Source: Sphingobacteriaceae bacterium
GTDB taxonomy: Bacteria; Bacteroidota; Bacteroidia; B-17B0; Aurantibacillaceae
Length of the DNA: 64,000 nucleotides
Direction: 5' to 3'
Assembly: GCA_947453445.1 (NCBI GenBank)
Contig: CANGGP010000005.1
Span: 1-64,000 of the forward strand
The translations under genes and the position numbers were made by a program. Position 1 is the stretch's first letter. The number at the start of each line of letters is the position of its first letter. Shown piece after piece: positions 59,319 to 64,000 of this stretch. The notes below the pieces were generated by a model. That model made no database searches. It saw nothing but the letters and a program-made list of their open reading frames with translations, and had not been told where the DNA came from.

Positions 59319-60998
59319 TTAATTGCCTTTAACAGTAATTTGCTTTCCTTCAACAATGGTATCGAACTGAAGGCTGATAAATTTCCCAATTTGAGATTCA
59401 TATCCGGTTTGCGTTAAAATCAAATCGAACAAAAACTGTAATTGATCTAAACTGATTTCTTTAAATAAAACAGAACATGATTCAATCACTTGTTTTTGAC
59501 GAATAAAAGTATTGGCGGTTTGTAATGCATGCGCCAATTGTTTGGCATAGGCTTGCAAGGCCTTGTTGTCAATTAAATGCGGGCTTTTAAGCAATGTTTG
59601 GTGCAATAAAAGAACTTGACTTTTTTCTTTCAATAAATAGTTTAATAAGGCAGGCTCATCCTTTTTAAGCATTAAAAGTTTAATCATTTTTTCTGCGCTT
59701 AAGCCGGGTTTATAGGCGCTGATGTTCTGAATTAATGCATCTATTTCTTCAGGTAATTTTTTAGCGGGAATTAAATCCACTAAGGCAGTCAGCTCTTCAT
59801 ATTTCAATTGTATATTGTAAGTTAAGCTGTAACGCAAGTACTTCATCGTAAGTTCATGTAGTTTCAAATATATACTTTTCTCGATGGCAAAATTGGTAAA
59901 CAGTCGCAACAAGGTAACTTGTTTTTGTTGCAACACCTGTAAACACAAATCCAATATTTCGAATGCTTTGTTGATTTTCTTTTTAATCAAATAAAACTCA
60001 ACAAGGGCAATAAAATATTCTGTATCAAAATAATCGATGGCTTCTATTTTAATTTTTTTTGGTAGGCCATGAATTTTAAGATGCAGCATGTGCTGTGAGA
60101 TTTCAAATTTATTGAAGTCTTCATCATAAGGTTTTACATATGTTCGGCTTTTGAATAAGGTCTCAATAGTTTTAATGTCTTCTTGTTTACTTGTTATGTT
60201 TAAGTAACGTGGCACCAAAAAATAAAAGGCTTTGCTCTTCACCAATTTGTTCGACTGTAAGCTCCAAAGCAAAGCTTTAAGCCATTGGTGTTTTTGTTTA
60301 GCGCTTAAACCTTTTTCATAATAAGCATGAAGTTTATTTTCAGATTGAACTTGAATTATCATCAATTGTTTTTCATCTCCCGAAAAACGGTAATCGTTGA
60401 GGTATTGAAAAAAAGTAAATACTGCCAAGGTCCATTCAAATTGTAATTCTTTTTGTTCATTTAAGTCAATGAGCTGTGAGGCTTGTTGAATAACCAGTAT
60501 CAAATCATCAATTTGGTTTTGCTGCAGAGGTGTTTTTGCATGAAAAGCCTTTAAATTACTGCGCAGCAAATTCACAAATGCTTCAAAATAGCTCGCACTT
60601 TTTTGTTTGGATGGTTTTTCAGAAATTTTTTTTTCCGAAAAGTGAAGCAGGGAAGCCCGAAAAATAATTTGTTGCAAGGCCTCAAATTGGTGAAGAAAAG
60701 GACCTTCCTTTGTGTTTTTTTTAAGGGGTAAAAACAAATCTTCTTGCAAGTGCAATTTTTGTTGTTGTACAAAGAATAAGGCAGCTGCTAAATGTTCGCA
60801 GTAATTATCCGATTTGCAATCGCATGTAAAGTTCTGTAACTGGTTGTTTTTTATTTGAACTTTACAATGTTTCTGTTGAACAATAAAATACCCCTGGCGG
60901 TCAATGTCTTTCACTTGTCCATTACAAAATAATCGAAAGCCCTTTTTAAGAACTGCCTCCGATAAATGGAGTTCAAATTGATTCAGGTAAAATAACAT
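59319..60998 (-). CDS. SWIM zinc-finger-like protein
   Basis: N-terminal FTCDCKSDNYCEHLAAALFF fits CxCx(n)CxH SWIM; long helical remainder. Confidence 0.7.
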   Translation of the reverse strand: MLFYLNQFELHLSEAVLKKGFRLFCNGQVKDIDRQGYFIVQQKHCKVQIKNNQLQNFTCDCKSDNYCEHLAAALFFVQQQKLHLQEDLFLPLKKNTKEGPFLHQFEALQQIIFRASLLHFSEKKISEKPSKQKSASYFEAFVNLLRSNLKAFHAKTPLQQNQIDDLILVIQQASQLIDLNEQKELQFEWTLAVFTFFQYLNDYRFSGDEKQLMIIQVQSENKLHAYYEKGLSAKQKHQWLKALLWSLQSNKLVKSKAFYFLVPRYLNITSKQEDIKTIETLFKSRTYVKPYDEDFNKFEISQHMLHLKIHGLPKKIKIEAIDYFDTEYFIALVEFYLIKKKINKAFEILDLCLQVLQQKQVTLLRLFTNFAIEKSIYLKLHELTMKYLRYSLTYNIQLKYEELTALVDLIPAKKLPEEIDALIQNISAYKPGLSAEKMIKLLMLKKDEPALLNYLLKEKSQVLLLHQTLLKSPHLIDNKALQAYAKQLAHALQTANTFIRQKQVIESCSVLFKEISLDQLQFLFDLILTQTGYESQIGKFISLQFDTIVEGKQITVKGN

Positions 60999-61046
60999 GA
61001 TTGTGCTTACAAGTTACGAATTTGTGTCGACACCCTTTCATAAAAT

Positions 61047-61074
61047 AAAAAAGCCTCGCGTTGGCAAGGCTTTT
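61047..61074 (-). terminator. Terminator hairpin downstream of queA
   Basis: aaaaaagcctcgcgttggcaaggctttt. Confidence 0.55.
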
Positions 61075-61095
61075 AAATACTGGATATGGCGTGAA

Positions 61096-62145
61096 TTATA
61101 AAATGAGCATCACATCGCCATAAGAATAGAAACGGTATTTTTCTTTAATGGCTTCTTTGTAGGCTTTCATTACCAAGTCGTAACCGCCAAATGCGCTCAC
61201 CATCATTAACAGTGTGCTTTCAGGCATATGGAAATTGGTAATCATACAATTGGCAATACTAAAATCGTATGGCGGGAAAATAAATTTATTGGTCCAACCC
61301 ACATATGGATTTAAATGACCGGTTGTAGACACTGAAGTTTCGATGGCGCGCATCACTGTTGTTCCTACGGCACAAACCTTTTTCTTTTTGTCTTTGGCAG
61401 CATTTACTATTTTGCAAGTGTCGCTTGAAATTAAAACCTCTTCACTTTCGGTTTTGTGTTTGGTTAAATCTTCCACTTCAACAGTTCTGAAAGTACCCAA
61501 GCCAATGTGTAAAGTAAGGGGTGCAAATTGAACGCCTTTAATTTCTAATTTCTTTAAAAGTTCGCGGCTAAAGTGTAAACCTGCGGTTGGCGCAGCAACG
61601 GCGCCTTCGTTTTTAGCGAAAACTGTTTGGTAACGCTCGGTATCTTCGGGTTCGGCTGCACGTTTAATGTATTTTGGAAGTGGGGTTTCGCCCAAGTCAT
61701 ATAAAATTTTACGAAATTCTTCATAAGAACCATCGTATAAAAAGCGTAAAGTACGTCCTCTTGATGTTGTGTTATCAATTACTTCAGCCACTAGGCTGTC
61801 GTCTTCACCAAAATACAATTTGTTACCGATACGAATTTTACGGGCCGGATCAACCAACACATCCCACAAACGGCTTTCGGCGTTTAATTCGCGCAATAAA
61901 AACACTTCAATTTTAGCACCTGTTTTTTCCTTATTGCCATACATACGGGCCGGAAACACCTTGGTGTCGTTTAACATCAACACATCGCCATCGTCGAAAT
62001 AATTGATGATGTCTTTAAATTTTTTGTGTGATATTTTTCCTGTTGCACGATCAACCACCATCATTCGCGCATCTTCACGGTTTTTTGCAGGATACTCTGC
62101 CAATAATTCCTTTGGCAGATTAAATTTAAACATCGATAATTTCAT
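61096..62145 (-). CDS. queA: S-adenosylmethionine:tRNA ribosyltransferase-isomerase
   Basis: [26 protein letters not shown]...[15 protein letters not shown]...[12 protein letters not shown]...[15 protein letters not shown]...[16 protein letters not shown]. Confidence 0.95.
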   Translation of the reverse strand: MKLSMFKFNLPKELLAEYPAKNREDARMMVVDRATGKISHKKFKDIINYFDDGDVLMLNDTKVFPARMYGNKEKTGAKIEVFLLRELNAESRLWDVLVDPARKIRIGNKLYFGEDDSLVAEVIDNTTSRGRTLRFLYDGSYEEFRKILYDLGETPLPKYIKRAAEPEDTERYQTVFAKNEGAVAAPTAGLHFSRELLKKLEIKGVQFAPLTLHIGLGTFRTVEVEDLTKHKTESEEVLISSDTCKIVNAAKDKKKKVCAVGTTVMRAIETSVSTTGHLNPYVGWTNKFIFPPYDFSIANCMITNFHMPESTLLMMVSAFGGYDLVMKAYKEAIKEKYRFYSYGDVMLIL

Positions 62146-62402
62146 ACTTTTGATTTTAACCGCAGATCGGACAATGTTTAGGAGGGAAATTGAGCACTTG
62201 ATACAATATCAGTAACCTGCTCAACGTACTGACCTATAAAACAGAAGTCATAATCTTACGGGATTAATTCGGGCGCAAAATTAGCATAAAAAACGAATTT
62301 TGATATGAAAAAAAGCGCCAAAAATTTACAATTTCAAAATAATGGGTTTAAATTGTCGATTTCTGAGTATTTTTGACTGATTTTCAATCCAATACACCTA
62401 AA

Positions 62403-64000
62403 ATGACACTTTTCTCCAAGCACAAAAAGAAGTTTATATTGTTCATTAGTCTTACTTTTTTGGCAGGCCTCTTTTCCTTCGCACCCGACTATTTCGAAAT
62501 CAGCAAGAACCTCGATATTTTTAATTCAGTTTACCGCGAAATAAATGCATCATACGTTGATGATACCAAGCCGGGAAAACTCATGAAGGTTGGTATTGAT
62601 GCCATGTTAAACTCTTTGGATCCTTATACAGTGTATTATTCAGAGAATGACATTGAAGATTACCGTTACATGACCACCGGCGAATATGGCGGCATTGGCG
62701 CAACAGTAAATGATGTTGACGGAAAAATTATGATTGCAGAGCCATATGAAGGTTTTGCGGCATTTAAAGCAGGCATTAGGGCCGGCGATCAAATTGTTGG
62801 GGTGAACAATAACAATGTATTAGGCAAAAAAACAGATGATATTAGTAATTTATTAAAGGGTACATCAGGTACTACATTAACTTTAAAAATTATCAAGGCG
62901 GGTCAAAAAGAGAGTCTTAGCATTCCGTTGGTGCGCGAAGAAATTAAAACAAAAGCGGTGCCTTATTACGGCATGCTCGAAAATTCGCAAACAGGCTACA
63001 TCAAATTGATGTCGTTTACCGAAAGATGCAGCGATCAAGTGAAAGATGCCTTAAACGACCTAAAAGGCAAGTCGTGTAAAAATTTGATTTTAGATTTACG
63101 CGGCAACTTGGGTGGCTTTTTAAATGAAGCCGTAAACATTGTCAACTTTTTCATTCCAAAAGGACAAGAGGTTGTTTTTACAAAAGGCAAAACGCCTGAA
63201 TGGGATAAAACCTATTTAACGGTAAACAATCCCATTGATACTGAAATACCATTGGTGCTGCTGGTAGATGAAAATTCAGCTTCGGCATCTGAAATTGTGA
63301 GTGGGGCATTACAAGATTTAGACAGGGCAGTGATTATTGGTAAGCGCACCTATGGCAAAGGATTGGTGCAACAAACCAAATCGCTGATTTATAATTCCAG
63401 CATCAAAGTAACAGTGGCCAAGTATTATATCCCAAGCGGCCGATGTGTTCAAGCATTAGATTATTCGAATAAAAGCGCCGATGGCCGCGTTGAAAAAGTT
63501 CCTGATAGTTTAATTACCGCTTTTAAAACCAAAGGTGGAAGAATTGTTTATGATGGCGCAGGTGTAATGCCGGATATCATTTCTAGGGATGAACGCAGTT
63601 TTAATTTATTGATTTCTCTGTTTAATAAGCACTACATTTTTAATTATGCTACCGATTATTTTTTAAGCCATAAAGACATTGGCCCTTTGAATAAGTTTTC
63701 GATGAGTGATGCAGACTACGATGCTTTTACAAACTATTTAAAAAGCAAAGATTATACCTATTTAAGCGAAGATGAAATTCAATTGAACACTTTGCAAAAA
63801 CATGCTGAGGAAGACAGCACTTTTAAAGACTTTAAGAATGAATTTGAGGTATTAAAAAGCAAACTCGAACTGATTAAGAAAAACGATTTACAAAAACAAA
63901 AAACACTTATCAAAAAGTATCTCGAAGAAGAAATTGTATCGCGATATTATTTTCAAAAAGGCAGGATAGAGTTTTCTTTGAACAGTGATTCGGAGGTGCA
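62403..64000 (+). CDS. S41 family C-terminal processing peptidase, 3'-truncated
   Basis: Open frame from ATG 62403 to window end: LDPYTVYYSENDIEDYRYMTTGEYGGIGA..., PDZ GIRAGDQIVGVNN, catalytic VLLVDENSASASEIVSGALQDLDRAVIIGKRTYGKGLVQQ. Confidence 0.92.
   Translation, partial: MTLFSKHKKKFILFISLTFLAGLFSFAPDYFEISKNLDIFNSVYREINASYVDDTKPGKLMKVGIDAMLNSLDPYTVYYSENDIEDYRYMTTGEYGGIGATVNDVDGKIMIAEPYEGFAAFKAGIRAGDQIVGVNNNNVLGKKTDDISNLLKGTSGTTLTLKIIKAGQKESLSIPLVREEIKTKAVPYYGMLENSQTGYIKLMSFTERCSDQVKDALNDLKGKSCKNLILDLRGNLGGFLNEAVNIVNFFIPKGQEVVFTKGKTPEWDKTYLTVNNPIDTEIPLVLLVDENSASASEIVSGALQDLDRAVIIGKRTYGKGLVQQTKSLIYNSSIKVTVAKYYIPSGRCVQALDYSNKSADGRVEKVPDSLITAFKTKGGRIVYDGAGVMPDIISRDERSFNLLISLFNKHYIFNYATDYFLSHKDIGPLNKFSMSDADYDAFTNYLKSKDYTYLSEDEIQLNTLQKHAEEDSTFKDFKNEFEVLKSKLELIKKNDLQKQKTLIKKYLEEEIVSRYYFQKGRIEFSLNSDSEV

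Noticed and set aside
1-64000. CRISPR array, prophage, transposon, integrase or rRNA operon
   Set aside because: No regularly spaced repeats, no transposase/integrase/phage structural motifs and no rRNA-like sequence seen

Overview
The window reads as a Bacteroidota chromosome segment. It is dense with housekeeping genes and has TAnnTTTG-type promoters, TonB-dependent receptors, T9SS-like C-terminal sorting regions and DUF4294/DUF5686-type genes. It encodes about 56 CDSs, two tRNAs (Ala-GGC, Leu-UAG) and the small gene rpmH, which is missing from the ORF track. Recognisable core genes are accC, lpxK, purine nucleoside phosphorylase, lptB, rdgB, rsgA, thiolase, gcvT, sucB/sucA, gcvP, hemB, aroK, rpmH, trmB, truA, rlmD, pheS, queA and an S41 protease truncated at the right edge. 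I see no CRISPR array, transposase, integrase, prophage or rRNA. I found no convincing complete novel defence or mobile system. The items most worth checking are: (1) an approximately 87-bp duplicated hairpin element next to tRNA-Ala, one copy of which forms an inverted repeat reaching into the tRNA 3' end; (2) a secreted protein whose C-terminus resembles the polymorphic-toxin type 23 family, overlapping aroK; (3) a translationally coupled pair of a duplicated thioredoxin (second active site lost) and a His-containing polytopic membrane protein; (4) a response regulator that has lost its phospho-acceptor Asp; (5) a bacterial Vps62/DUF946-like protein; (6) an orphan SWIM zinc-finger protein; (7) an orphan SiaB-like GHKL protein; (8) a KdnB-like Kdo oxidase without kdnA. 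Family names come from recall of sequence motifs only; no database search was run.
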